Source of the DNA: JADLGL01 sp963667605
GTDB lineage: Bacteria; Pseudomonadota; Alphaproteobacteria; Rhizobiales; Kaistiaceae
Length of the DNA stretch: 64,000 nt
Reading direction: 5' to 3'
Assembly (NCBI GenBank): GCA_963667605.2
Contig: CAXXUZ010000001.1
Coordinates: forward strand, 310,001-374,000
The position numbers and the translations under genes are program-made. The notes beneath the pieces are model-generated. The model saw only the letters and a program-made list of their open reading frames with translations. It searched no databases and was not told the DNA's origin. Below, one piece after another: positions 1-8,430 of this stretch (within the stretch, counting starts at the first letter, position 1; each line of letters opens with the position of its first letter).

Positions 1-1276
1 CCAATTGAAATGTGACGTACCGGCCATGGCTGACAACTTTCGCACCGATCTTGACCAGCTTCTCCCTCAGCGTCGTCAGCGACCATTGCTCCACGGTATC
101 GGGCAACGCCAGGGTACGCATGAAGTTGCCGAGGTTATGGGCGAGTGCATGCAGCTGGAGCCGGACGGCATTGTTGCGTAACGAACGGCATGACAGCCGC
201 GTCCACTTGATGGCGTTCTTGCCTTCCTTGATCCATTGCTCGGCAGTGCCGCGCTGATTGTAGAACGCAACAACCCGCTCGGCAGGACGGCTCAGGTTGG
301 TGACGATGAAGCCGACGCGGGGATACAGTTCCCCTGAGTGCCACTCCACCTTGGCGACGACCCGGCGGGGCTCCGTCCAGCTACCGGCCCGATAGCTGAA
401 GTTCGCGTAATACCGACGAACTTCCTTCGGCGGCCGACCGACGGGGCGCTTGAGCAGGTGCGCGATGCTGTCGTGCAGCACCTTGTTGGCCGGAAGCCGG
501 ATGGCGTACTTGAAGCCTTCCGCTTCCAGAAACTCATAAACCTCGGGCGAGGCGAAGGCGGCGTCACCACGGAAATAACGCCGGAGTGTCTTGTTCCGGT
601 ATCGAGCGACCACCGGGTCCAACACATCGCGCCATTCATGGGCGCTGTGCACGTTGCCCGGACGCAGGGCGCAACGCTCCAGATCGCCGAACTGGTTGAA
701 CACGAACAGCGGGTGATAGCACGCGCAGCCGAAGTGACCGTTGTAGGCCGTGCCCTCCTGGTCACCGTAGGTCGGGCTGACGGAGCTGTCCATGTCGAGC
801 ACGATAATCTTCGGCGGCTTGCGCTCGTTAACCTGGTCGATCCAGATGCCCAAAAGGTCAGCGAGCGCGGCGAGGTTGTCATTGGTGGCGAGTAACTCCG
901 TCTCGAACCGGCCCATCTGGCTGGTCGATGCGCCGCCGCGCTCGACAGCCCTGCCGCCGACGATCCACCGCATCGCAGGATCGCGCCCCAGCCGGTCGGC
1001 GTCGTTCACGTCCTCGTACCCGGCGAGACGACCATAGACGGATTGGCGAAGGAGACCGATGATGCCGTGCCAACCGTTCTTGCCGGTCCGGCTGTCAGCA
1101 ATAACGTCACCGGCCAGCGTGGTCAGGCCGAGGGCTTCGTCCAGTTCACGATAGGCGAGCAGACCAGCGTCTGACGTGATCCGCGAACCGTGGAACTCGA
1201 ACTTCAGTCTTCGGTCGAAAAACGCCCGCAGCAGCCCCCGATCCGACTCACCCTCCAGGTTCCGCATTCGACCCAC
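1..1276 (-). CDS. IS1380-family transposase, C-terminus outside window
   Basis: This is a DDE transposase that mobilises the surrounding element. The frame is open from the GTG start at 1274-1276 to the window edge and matches the complete 452-residue copy at 6599-7957. About 425 codons are visible, and they include the three catalytic positions (LDMD near residue 161, RGDAAF near 238, and the glutamate of TAEQWIKEGK near 346). Only the last 27 or so residues are missing. A hairpin arm lies just before the start codon, as in the other copies. It is presumably functional if the outside part is intact. Confidence 0.85.
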   Translation of the reverse strand, partial: MGRMRNLEGESDRGLLRAFFDRRLKFEFHGSRITSDAGLLAYRELDEALGLTTLAGDVIADSRTGKNGWHGIIGLLRQSVYGRLAGYEDVNDADRLGRDPAMRWIVGGRAVERGGASTSQMGRFETELLATNDNLAALADLLGIWIDQVNERKPPKIIVLDMDSSVSPTYGDQEGTAYNGHFGCACYHPLFVFNQFGDLERCALRPGNVHSAHEWRDVLDPVVARYRNKTLRRYFRGDAAFASPEVYEFLEAEGFKYAIRLPANKVLHDSIAHLLKRPVGRPPKEVRRYYANFSYRAGSWTEPRRVVAKVEWHSGELYPRVGFIVTNLSRPAERVVAFYNQRGTAEQWIKEGKNAIKWTRLSCRSLRNNAVRLQLHALAHNLGNFMRTLALPDTVEQWSLTTLREKLVKIGAKVVSHGRYVTFQL

Positions 1277-1361
1277 TCTCCGTCTGATCTAATCCACTGA
1301 TTCTTACACAGGAATCAGACGGAAACCGCATCAGATGGATCGGTCACTTGGGGAATGCGGG
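1..1361 (-). mobile_element. IS1380-family element, copy 1 (cut by window edge)
   Basis: This is the transposase-start end of the same element found complete at 6401-8042 and 28262-29903. Base 1 corresponds to base 6682 of the second copy. The terminal sequence, read inward, is CCCGCATTCCCCAAGTGACC at about 1342-1361. The sequence is nearly identical to the other copies, with only scattered substitutions. The far end lies outside the window. Confidence 0.9.
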
Positions 1362-1523
1362 TTAAGCACCTTCGCAAGGGTGTCCCGCCAGACCTGTTGC
1401 GTGCGCCCGGAAGGCCCAAGGACTAATTCGGGAAATCCGAATTAGGGCGGCCCGAATTTAGGGCCTCACATTCCGAACCAAGTCGGTGTCCGTCGTCAGG
1501 TAATTTGGAACCGATGAGCGGCC
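1362..1523. other. Gap between two IS elements, with a gene tail remnant
   Basis: This is 162 bases between the IS1380 end and the IS3 left repeat. The first 65 bases read on the plus strand as a plausible gene tail (LRKGVPPDLLRAPGRPKD then TAA), apparently cut off by the IS1380 element. The stop sits in a perfect hairpin, CTAATTCGG-GAAAT-CCGAATTAG, at 1423-1445. It has no T-run, so terminator function is only possible. Nothing else is recognised. Confidence 0.4.
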
Positions 1524-1561
1524 TGATTTAAGAGAGGGTTCGGCCCATCTGGTTGGTCATT

Positions 1562-2542
1562 TTATGCGGCGGTTTTGCGGTATTGCAAGCGCCGGGTTTG
1601 TAGCGTCTTTTGTTTGATCTTTTCTCTTTTCAACAGGATGGTCTGGCCGCGCCCGAAGTAGACATCGGCCGGCGTGAGGTTGCCCAGGCTCTCGTGGTAG
1701 CGGTGATAATTGTAGTGGCCGACGAAGGCCTCGATCTGTGTCTCCAAGTCGCCAGGCAGATAGTAATTTTCCAAAAGGATGCGGTTCTTCAGGGTTTGAT
1801 GCCAACGCTCGATCTTGCCCTGGGTTTGCGGATGATAGGGAGCGCCGCGAATGTGCTCCATATCGCGGTCGTCGAGCCATTCGGCCAGATCGTCGGCGAT
1901 GTAGCTGGAGCCGTTGTCAGACAGGAGCCGTGGCTTGTGAATGACCGTTGCCCGATCGCAACCTGACGCCTTGAGCGCCAGTTCCAGCGTATCGGTGACG
2001 TCCTCGGGCTTCATCGTGGTGCAGAGCTTCCACGCGATAATGGTGCGCGAGAAGTCGTCGAGCACGGTGGAGAGGTAGAACCAGCCCCAATCAATGACCT
2101 TGAGGTAAGTGAAGTCGGTCTGCCAGAGCTGGTTTGGCGCCGTGGTCTTGTCCTGGAACTCGTCGGACGCCTTGAGGACGATAAAGGCCGGGCTGGTGAT
2201 CAGATCATGGGCCTTGAGCAGTCGATAAACCGAGGATTCCGATACAAAGTAGCCCTCTGTGTCTGTGAACCGGACAGCCAGTTCCCGCGGCGACAGATCC
2301 GTCTCGTCCAGCGCCAGCTGTACGATCCGGTCTCTCACCTCATCGGGGATACGGTTCCAGACTTGGCCAGGCCGCGAGCGGCGGTCCTCCAGGGCCTCCG
2401 GTCCGCCGGTCAGACAGCGGTCGTACCAGCGATAAAACGAGGTGCGGGGAATGCCCAACTGCGCCAGCGTGCGCTTGGCCGGCAGATGGGATCGCTCAAC
2501 CAGCCGGATGATCTCCAGCTTCTCCGATAGTGGATACCTCAT
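1562..2542 (-). CDS. IS3-family transposase OrfB (rve integrase core)
   Basis: This is the catalytic half of the IS3 transposase, 326 residues. An N-terminal helix-turn-helix-like segment (SFYRWYDR near residue 37) precedes the rve DDE domain. The three acidic residues sit in LWQTDFTYL, LLSDNGSSY and KIERWHQTLK, the last with the D-35-E spacing usual for IS3. The start ATG overlaps the orfA stop (ATGA). A -1 shift inside orfA would fuse the two frames. The length is normal and the gene looks intact. Confidence 0.93.
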   Translation of the reverse strand: MRYPLSEKLEIIRLVERSHLPAKRTLAQLGIPRTSFYRWYDRCLTGGPEALEDRRSRPGQVWNRIPDEVRDRIVQLALDETDLSPRELAVRFTDTEGYFVSESSVYRLLKAHDLITSPAFIVLKASDEFQDKTTAPNQLWQTDFTYLKVIDWGWFYLSTVLDDFSRTIIAWKLCTTMKPEDVTDTLELALKASGCDRATVIHKPRLLSDNGSSYIADDLAEWLDDRDMEHIRGAPYHPQTQGKIERWHQTLKNRILLENYYLPGDLETQIEAFVGHYNYHRYHESLGNLTPADVYFGRGQTILLKREKIKQKTLQTRRLQYRKTAA

Positions 2543-2919
2543 GCCTCCTCTCCCCCATCCGCGATCATGCTTTTTTTGAGTAGACGGTTGTCCAGCGTCA
2601 GGTCAGCAACGGCCTCCTTGAGTGCCAGTGCCTCACTGCGAAGATGCCGGACCTCATCGGAGGTAGCCTCACGGGCAGTGTCACCCGCCAGGCGCTTCTT
2701 CCCGGCCTCCAGGAAGTCCTTCGACCAGCGGTAATAGAGGTTCTGGTTGATCCCCTCACGGCGACACAGCTCAGCGATACTGTCCTCGCCGCGCAGGCCC
2801 TCCAGAACGATCCGGATCCTCTCTTCGGCGCCGAACTGCCGACGAGTCGCCCGCCGGATGTCCTTCACGACCTTCTCGGCCGATGCTTTCTGGTGATTGG
2901 TGTTCCGTCTCATCTTCAA
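2539..2919 (-). CDS. IS3-family transposase OrfA (HTH)
   Basis: This is the DNA-binding half of the transposase, 126 residues, with the HTH_Tnp_1 type helix-turn-helix (IAELCRREGINQNLYYRW) followed by a leucine-rich coiled-coil segment used for multimerisation. Near its end, at 2571-2577 on the plus strand, seven T's give an A7 run in the message (AAA AAA AGC). A slip of one base backwards there continues through the orfA stop into orfB. The gene is intact. Confidence 0.9.
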   Translation of the reverse strand: MKMRRNTNHQKASAEKVVKDIRRATRRQFGAEERIRIVLEGLRGEDSIAELCRREGINQNLYYRWSKDFLEAGKKRLAGDTAREATSDEVRHLRSEALALKEAVADLTLDNRLLKKSMIADGGEEA

Positions 2920-2962
2920 TCCCTCGTGGGTTAAGATGAGCCAGAAACCCTCTCTTGTTCAA

Positions 2963-3130
2963 TCCGCCCAATCTGTCCCAGGGGCGCTGACGCCGGACAC
3001 TTCCGGCCAATGGGAGGCAGCCCTGGCGAGCGGTACCAGCGTCGGGTTGTTCCCGAGCATCACCGAGGCGCAGAACGCGCTCCTTGCCTTGTCAGACCGG
3101 TCCACGAGGCACCGAGGCGATGTCGTCTGA
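2963..3130 (+). pseudogene. C-terminal fragment of an unknown gene cut by the IS3 element
   Basis: About 50 residues remain (including QWEAALASGTSVGLFPSITE), ending in TGA at 3128-3130. The stop overlaps the ATG of the next gene in a TGATG junction, so the two were once translated together. The 5' part was removed by the IS3 insertion. I do not recognise the family. The coding look and the coupling are the only support. Confidence 0.4.
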
Positions 3131-3583
3131 TGGCCAAATGGCAACCAAGGAAGGGCAAAAAGACGGGGCAGCATTTTGTTCGACTAGATCACTATGTTTT
3201 GGACAGCGACGCTTACCTCGCTCTCTCTGCCACTGCCCGCGTGGCATTGGTTGAGATCTGCCGGCGCTACGATGGTTTCAATAATGGAAGGATCGCCGTG
3301 TCGGCCCAGCACGTTGCCGAACGTCTCGGGATGTCCAAAGGCCACCGGAAGTCGAGCGCTCCTGGAATTGGAGATCGCGGGTTTTATCGACACCGTCAAG
3401 GTCGGCACCTTCAGGCTGAAAAACAGGATGGCGAGCGAATATTGCCTGACCTTCCATCGGTGCGACGTGACGCAATGGCCAGCGTCGAAAAGGTTCTTGA
3501 AGAAACCGACCGCGATCGCAACTCGGAACAAGCCGGCCACGGTTTCAAATACGCGAATTTCGGTCTCACAGGTGAAACCGTAG
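3130..3583 (+). pseudogene. Helix-turn-helix protein, frameshifted
   Basis: The N-terminal 70 residues, starting MAKWQPRKGKKTG, belong to a family of helix-turn-helix proteins that I recall as common on alphaproteobacterial plasmids and islands. The reading frame then changes at about 3340, where an extra G in AAAGGCC stops the expected MSKATGSRALLELE continuation. That continuation resumes one frame over and runs to a stop at 3581-3583. The recognition-helix region (AERLGMSKATGSRAL) lies across the break, so the protein is probably dead. The 3' end runs into three palindromic repeats that in an intact gene would encode VSxVKP-like peptides. A sequencing error at the run of G's is the alternative. 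Confidence 0.6.
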
Positions 3584-3662
3584 CCCCCAAAATTGCCCTC
3601 ATAGTTTCATAGGTGAAACCGTCAGCCCACTTTTGCCGATCCCACGGTTTCATGGGTGAAAC
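3562..3662. repeat. Three palindromic repeats, GTTTCA-N4-TGAAAC type
   Basis: The copies are GGTCTCACAGGTGAAACC at 3562-3579, GTTTCATAGGTGAAAC at 3604-3619 and GTTTCATGGGTGAAAC at 3647-3662. Their starts are 41-43 bp apart, close to four helical turns. A possible half site lies near 3540. The arrangement resembles operator or iteron sites, but the repeats also fall at the 3' end of the broken helix-turn-helix gene and could be coding repeats. Confidence 0.6.
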
Positions 3663-3767
3663 ACATCTAGATATCTAACCATACAAGGGGGGGGTGACAG
3701 TAGTCCAAGTCTGGGATGTGAGGGAGCGAGCACCGAACCACGCTCGTGTGTCCAAGGGGAGGAAACG

Positions 3768-4001
3768 ATGCAGATAGATCGGTATTTGAAATTGGTACTG
3801 ACAGTGATCGCCGTTGCGCTGACGGTTATTGCCGCCGGGCAATTGGCGCCAGGGTCGGCGTTGCTTGGCGGCTGCGGCAGCTCGCCAACCAACCCCTGCT
3901 TCGTGAGAACGCAGACGGTCGTGGACAACATCAACGCTGGCATCGGCATGACTGCCCGTGCCTTGCCAGTTCTCGTGACTAATCCAGAGGATCTTCGATG
4001 A
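3768..4001 (+). CDS. Small predicted membrane or exported protein
   Basis: This 77-residue protein has a strong ribosome binding site (AAGGGGAGGAAACG) directly before the ATG. Residues 8-30 (LKLVLTVIAVALTVIAAGQL) form one hydrophobic segment, either a signal anchor or a signal peptide. The rest is short and contains two cysteines. No known domain is visible. It lies just downstream of the broken helix-turn-helix gene and is transcribed the same way. The good start signals make it likely to be a real gene; its function is unknown. Confidence 0.55.
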   Translation: MQIDRYLKLVLTVIAVALTVIAAGQLAPGSALLGGCGSSPTNPCFVRTQTVVDNINAGIGMTARALPVLVTNPEDLR

Positions 4002-4404
4002 TCGTGAAAGGCTCTTCGTCCGCAAAATAGTTCTTCCTCGCTCGACGAGTTTCAAGCCTCACATCGGTTCCCGGACAATTCACCGTGGTGAACGACGGGG
4101 CAGCATATTGCCCGCACTTGACCGCCAGCGCTGACTTGGATGCTGCGGACACACCTCGCCGAAAGCCAGCTGCTTTTTGGGACTCTCGCGTGAGAGCCGC
4201 ATATGCGGAGGGGCAGGTCCCCAGCACCTGTAATCCCAAAAGTGCCCCATACGGAGGTCCGTTTCGAGGACATTCTGGTCAGATTTGACGGGCGTCGTGG
4301 CCTCGGCGCAAGCGCAGACTTCCTGGTATTTGCTCACTGTGAAATCGGCGACCTCCCTGACTCTCTTATCCTTGATTAGAAGGTATGCCAACCGAGAACC
4401 GTTG
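4002..4404. other. No gene recognised
   Basis: Several short overlapping frames exist on both strands but none shows a family motif or a good start. This may be decayed sequence downstream of the DUF5681 gene, where a terminase gene would be usual in a phage. Confidence 0.4.
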
Positions 4405-4869
4405 CTACGACAATGTTTTGCCGCCGTCCCCGTTCTCATGATCCGGGTTGGGAAGCGTATGGGAATCGAGCTCGATCGTTTTCGGGGCCCTGGGCACCAA
4501 ATCAATACCGAGAGAGCTGGTTAGCTGATCGATCCTCCGGGACAGTTGGTCATCGGTCATTGTCTCCAAGGTGACCTTGATATCCTTCGGCATGATCGAA
4601 GCGATGACCTTGAGGTAATCGGCCGGCTTGGATACCCGGGCCGCCTCTAAGGCTTCGAGCCCATGCTCCTGCCAATCTTGGTAAAGATCAGCGATGAACC
4701 GCTCAGCCAGTTGGTTCCTGCTGCCTTTCCGACGGCCAGCCGGGTTACCTGACTGTCCGGGCGGCCATTTGAATGGCTGCATTGCCGCTGGCAGCTCCTT
4801 CTTACGTGTAGAAGCAGCTTCGGGAGATTGTGAGCCTTTCTGGAATTGTCCATTTGCCAGTTTAGTCAT
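4405..4869 (-). CDS. DUF5681 domain protein
   Basis: This is a 154-residue protein with the hallmark WPPGQSGNPAGRRKGSRN (residues 35-52) of DUF5681. Such proteins are often encoded next to terminases in phages and mobile elements, so a role in DNA packaging or binding is a fair guess but is not established. Its start overlaps the stop of the upstream ribbon-helix-helix gene (ATGACTAA), so the two form an operon. The stop is TAG. No terminase follows; the downstream 400 bases hold no recognisable gene. Confidence 0.8.
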   Translation of the reverse strand: MTKLANGQFQKGSQSPEAASTRKKELPAAMQPFKWPPGQSGNPAGRRKGSRNQLAERFIADLYQDWQEHGLEALEAARVSKPADYLKVIASIMPKDIKVTLETMTDDQLSRRIDQLTSSLGIDLVPRAPKTIELDSHTLPNPDHENGDGGKTLS

Positions 4870-5044
4870 CTACCTGTTCCAGCCCGTTCTCAGTTGTCCG
4901 GGACGCCGAAGATTGGGGCCGTCGGTGGCTCAAAGCCAAACGGATGACCTCGGACAGTGTCTTGCCGCGACGCTCGGCCTCATCGCGAAGCCAGTCGGCC
5001 GTTTCGGGCTCGGCTCGGAAGCGAATAGCTTCAAAGTATTTCAT
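4862..5044 (-). CDS. Ribbon-helix-helix DNA-binding protein
   Basis: This 60-residue protein has a beta strand (YFEAIRFRA) followed by two helices (ETADWLRDEAERRG and TLSEVIRLALSHR), the pattern of CopG/Arc-type ribbon-helix-helix regulators. It is the first gene of a two-gene operon with the DUF5681 gene, with an 8-base overlap. Self-regulation is typical of the family. An ATGATCAT palindrome lies about 15 bases upstream of the start. Confidence 0.75.
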   Translation of the reverse strand: MKYFEAIRFRAEPETADWLRDEAERRGKTLSEVIRLALSHRRPQSSASRTTENGLEQVDD

Positions 5045-5476
5045 GGGCGTTCAACAATGATCATACTTGTTCGTTACACCGTTCCGGCAGAGCCTATTTA
5101 ATAATCGTAGCGCAGTTTGGTCAGAATGCCAACAACGCGGTGCACGAATACCTGACGACGCCGCCTAGACGGCCTCACAAGGCTGCTGAGTCGGGGGAAT
5201 GGGTTTAGGGCCAGCATTCACCCCGAAACAGAGAAACAGCGCTCAGCGCCTTCCTTCATCCGGTGCTCTGGAAGCTCGTTAATGCTTGCCATAGCCAATT
5301 CGAGCGGCCGTGCAGGCTTCAAGGTAGCCCTGAATGATCGGATGAAGGGCTTGGCTCCACTCAACTCAACGCAACGCTGTCAATCACTGATCAACTATGA
5401 AAGGAGCGCCCGCGAATGGCTGGAATCTGCGGCCCACATCCCGTTCACCAGACTGGACAACTCCCTCCCTTGTCCA
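5045..5476. other. No gene recognised
   Basis: This stretch lies upstream of the ribbon-helix-helix gene and downstream of the Sel1 remnant. Apart from the ATGATCAT palindrome at the right-hand side of the regulator start, I see no promoter, repeat or coding signal that I can support. Confidence 0.4.
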
Positions 5477-6400
5477 CTACTGATCTCTGATGCAGGCGAT
5501 GGGACCGCCGCAGGCCAACGGGCGCCAGCCTCTAGCGAGGCGCTGCGCTTCGGCGACTTGATCCCGGTCCATATCTCTCGCCAAAGCGTCGCGTTCCAGG
5601 CGCGCCTGCTGGTCGCCCTGCGCAGCCGCCAAGTTAAACCACATATATGAGAGAACTTGGTCCTGGAGAACGCCGTCCCCATCCCTATACATGGTCGCCA
5701 CTCGGAATTGAGCTCCTGGATTCGCTTGACTGGCCGCCGCCATGAGCCGCCAATGCGCGCTGGCCGCCGGGTCAGGCTCAACGCCAAAACCTCCGGCTAG
5801 CATCTCACTCAACAAATATTGAGCTAGACCATCTCCGAGCCCGACGATCGCTGTTAATTGATTCACGGTCGCCTCGTTGTCGCCTGTGTTTGTTATGATG
5901 TCGACCGTAAGCTTTTCGTTCAAGATCGACGGGCTCCAAATATCGACCGTGTAAACTATTTCGTATTCGTTCCTGGCAGCCCATGCCCCGGGCGGCGCCC
6001 CTGGCGGGCCGAAGTCGAAGGTTTCCCACACACCATTCGGTGGGGCCTGAGCGTGCCTGTTTGATCTTGTAGGTCAACAACGACCCCATGCCGTGTCGAC
6101 TGGAACACCGTCCAAGATTACCGCAACCAATAGTTGGAGAGCCGGGATGTCGGCTGGCAAAATCACAACAAACTCGTTCAGCAGGAGCGTCTCGCCTCGA
6201 TCAAGCGCGATCACTGATGCAGGTGGCGCCAGGGCGAAAAGGAAGTCGTTATTCACATTTAGTTCAAACGTCACCGCTTCGTCATCGTCATCGCCAGCCA
6301 GGCCACCCAGCGGGCTGGTTCGTCTCGTTATGCTTTCAAATTGTACTGTTACAGTCGGCCTCCAAAACATCGAGATATCAGATGTAGTCAGTCCAATAAT
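5477..6400 (-). pseudogene. Sel1-repeat protein remnant, 5' end cut by IS1380 copy 2
   Basis: The C-terminal frame (start about 6031) carries two Sel1-like repeats (GLAQYLLSEMLAGGFGVEPD and AQFRVATMYRDGDGVLQDQV). The preceding part (6400-6074) lies in another frame, runs out of the IS1380 left end without a start codon, and stops at WGRC (TGA at 6074-6076). So the gene has lost its 5' end and has at least one frameshift near 6050. Whether the two halves belong to one gene is an inference from their strand and adjacency. Sel1 proteins usually mediate protein contacts. Confidence 0.5.
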
Positions 6401-8042
6401 CCGACATTCCCCAGATGACATCCAAATTCGCGGAAATCGTACCACGGCCCCATCTCCAAGGGAACTCTGTTCCCATTGCAGCCATCCGATGACATGATTT
6501 TGGTAATCGGCCAGCGCGTGGAAGGCCATTTGGTCGTTTCTCTTGCCATCCAGACACACCTCTCGTGTCGCAATCTCCTTGCCGTCGATTCCCTCGGCCT
6601 ACGCCGGAGCGGGTCTTCGTCGTAGATCATCAATCAGGCTCAAGATTTTCTGGAACAAGCTTCTTGGGACTGCAACCTCGGCCAATTGAAATGTGACGTA
6701 CCGGCCATGGCTGACAACTTTCGCACCGATCTTGACCAGCTTCTCCCTCAGCGTCGTCAGCGACCATTGCTCCACGGTATCGGGCAACGCCAGGGTACGC
6801 ATGAAGTTGCCGAGGTTATAGGCGAGTGCATGCAGCTGGAGCCGGACGGCATTGTTGCGTAACGAACGGCATGACAGCCGCGTCCACTTGATGGCGTTCT
6901 TGCCTTCCTTGATCCATTGCTCGGCAGTGTCGCGCTGATTGTAGAACGCAACAACCCGCTCGGCAGGACGGCTCAGGTTGGTGACGATGAAGCCGACGCG
7001 GGGATACAGTTCCCCTGAGTGCCACTCCACCTTGGCGACGACCCGGCGGGGCTCCGTCCAGCTACCGGCCCGATAGCTGAAGTTCGCGTAATACCGACGA
7101 ACTTCCTTCGGCGGCCGACCGACGGGGCGCTTGAGCAGGTGCGCGATGCTGTCGTGCAGCACCTTGTTGGCCGGAAGCCGGATGGCGTACTTGAAGCCTT
7201 CCGCTTCCAGAAACTCATAAACCTCGGGCGAGGCGAAGGCGGCGTCACCACGGAAATAACGCCGGAGTGTCTTGTTCCGGTATCGAGCGACCACCGGGTC
7301 CAACACATCGCGCCATTCATGGGCGCTGTGCACGTTGCCCGGACGCAGGGCGCAACGCTCCAGATCGCCGAACTGGTTGAACACGAACAGCGGGTGATAG
7401 CACGTGCAGCCGAAGTGACCGTTGTAGGCCGTGCCCTCCTGGTCACCGTAGGTCGGGCTGACGGAGCTGTCCATGTCGAGCACGATAATCTTCGGCGGCT
7501 TGCGCTCGTTAACCTGGTCGATCCAGATGCCCAAAAGGTCAGCGAGCGCGGCGAGGTTGTCATTGGTGGCGAGTAACTCCGTCTCGAACCGGCCCATCTG
7601 GCTGGTCGATGCGCCGCCGCGCTCGACAGCCCTGCCGCCGACGATCCACCGCATCGCAGGATCGCGCCCCAGCCGGTCGGCGTCGTTCACGTCCTCGTAC
7701 CCGGCGAGACGACCATAGACGAATTGGCGAAGGAGACCGATGATGCCGTGCCAACCGTTCTTGCCGGTCCGGCTGTCAGCAATAACGTCACCGGCCAGCG
7801 TGGTCAGGCCGAGGGCTTCGTCCAGTTCACGATAGGCGAGCAGACCAGCGTCTGACGTGATCCGCGAACCGTGGAACTCGAACTTCAGTCTTCGGTCGAA
7901 AAACGCCCGCAGCAGCCCCCGATCCGACTCACCCTCCAGATTCCGCATTCGACCCACTCTCCGTCTGATCTAATCCACTGATTCTTACACAGTAATCAGA
8001 CGGAAACCGCATCAGATGGATCGGTCACTTGGGGAATGCGGG
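6401..8042 (-). mobile_element. IS1380-family element, copy 2
   Basis: The element is 1642 bp, exactly the length of copy 3. The left end CCGACATTCCCCAGATGACA and the inward right end CCCGCATTCCCCAAGTGACC are imperfect inverted repeats. It holds one transposase gene and about 200 non-coding bases after it. The left flank is a Sel1-gene remnant and the right flank is a phage tail gene. No clean target duplication is seen. Confidence 0.92.
6599..7957 (-). CDS. IS1380-family transposase
   Basis: This is an intact 452-residue DDE transposase. The catalytic aspartates lie at LDMDSS (161-163) and RGDAAF (238), and the glutamate at TAEQWIKEGKNAIKW (346), the family signature. The start is GTG, shortly after ACGGAGA. 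That likely ribosome site falls next to the arm of an inverted repeat (CCGTCTGAT at 7961-7969 and ATCAGACGG at 7995-8003), which could limit translation. It differs from copy 3 at very few positions. Confidence 0.93.
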   Translation of the reverse strand: MGRMRNLEGESDRGLLRAFFDRRLKFEFHGSRITSDAGLLAYRELDEALGLTTLAGDVIADSRTGKNGWHGIIGLLRQFVYGRLAGYEDVNDADRLGRDPAMRWIVGGRAVERGGASTSQMGRFETELLATNDNLAALADLLGIWIDQVNERKPPKIIVLDMDSSVSPTYGDQEGTAYNGHFGCTCYHPLFVFNQFGDLERCALRPGNVHSAHEWRDVLDPVVARYRNKTLRRYFRGDAAFASPEVYEFLEAEGFKYAIRLPANKVLHDSIAHLLKRPVGRPPKEVRRYYANFSYRAGSWTEPRRVVAKVEWHSGELYPRVGFIVTNLSRPAERVVAFYNQRDTAEQWIKEGKNAIKWTRLSCRSLRNNAVRLQLHALAYNLGNFMRTLALPDTVEQWSLTTLREKLVKIGAKVVSHGRYVTFQLAEVAVPRSLFQKILSLIDDLRRRPAPA

Positions 8043-8092
8043 CTTAGTGGTGTAGTTTCCCCTCGAGTTGTCACCGGTCATTGATGGTTCAT

Positions 8093-8422
8093 CTAATTCG
8101 GCGCCGGCGCCAACGCGGCTTCGGCGGCGGCCTTCTTGGCCGCATAAGCGGCTTTGACCGCCGCGGTCTGAACGCTCGCTATTAGGGTCTTGGCAATGGT
8201 CGCATCGGCGGTCGGCACCGCATCAAAGCCCTCACGGGCTAGGTTGGCCGAGACCGCCGCTATGACCACGTCGGGATCGGCGTCGGGTTGGATCGGCGCC
8301 CGGTGCCATTCGGACTTCATGAACTCGCCGTCGGCGATCGTGTCCTGCTTCATTTTGACAAACACCGTCCCGTCATCCGCGATCTCAATCGAGTGAAGGC
8401 GTGTCTTTCGTTCGATAGCCAT
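8093..8422 (-). CDS. Phage tail-module protein, unknown function
   Basis: This 109-residue protein starts 9 bases after the stop of the tail-fibre-like gene and is the last gene of the minus-strand tail module. Its middle is acidic and its C-terminus is an alanine-rich helix (VKAAYAAKKAAAEAALAPAP). No domain is recognised. It ends in TAG, with a TGA five codons further in the same frame. The IS1380 copy 2 ends about 50 bases downstream, so any following phage genes have been lost. Confidence 0.6.
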   Translation of the reverse strand: MAIERKTRLHSIEIADDGTVFVKMKQDTIADGEFMKSEWHRAPIQPDADPDVVIAAVSANLAREGFDAVPTADATIAKTLIASVQTAAVKAAYAAKKAAAEAALAPAPN

Positions 8423-8430
8423 CGTTTTTG

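Larger units (their letters stand above)
1524..2962 (-). mobile_element. IS3-family insertion sequence
   Basis: The ends are marked by imperfect inverted repeats: TGATTTAAGAGAGGGTT at 1524-1540 and, read inward from the right, TTGAACAAGAGAGGGTT at 2962-2946. The inner 11 bases are identical. Inside are the typical two genes orfA and orfB on the minus strand with an ATGA overlap. I did not find a clear 3-bp target duplication. Confidence 0.85.

Noticed and set aside
4080..4505. 141-codon frame on the minus strand
   Set aside because: It overlaps the well-supported DUF5681 gene in another frame and has no motif.
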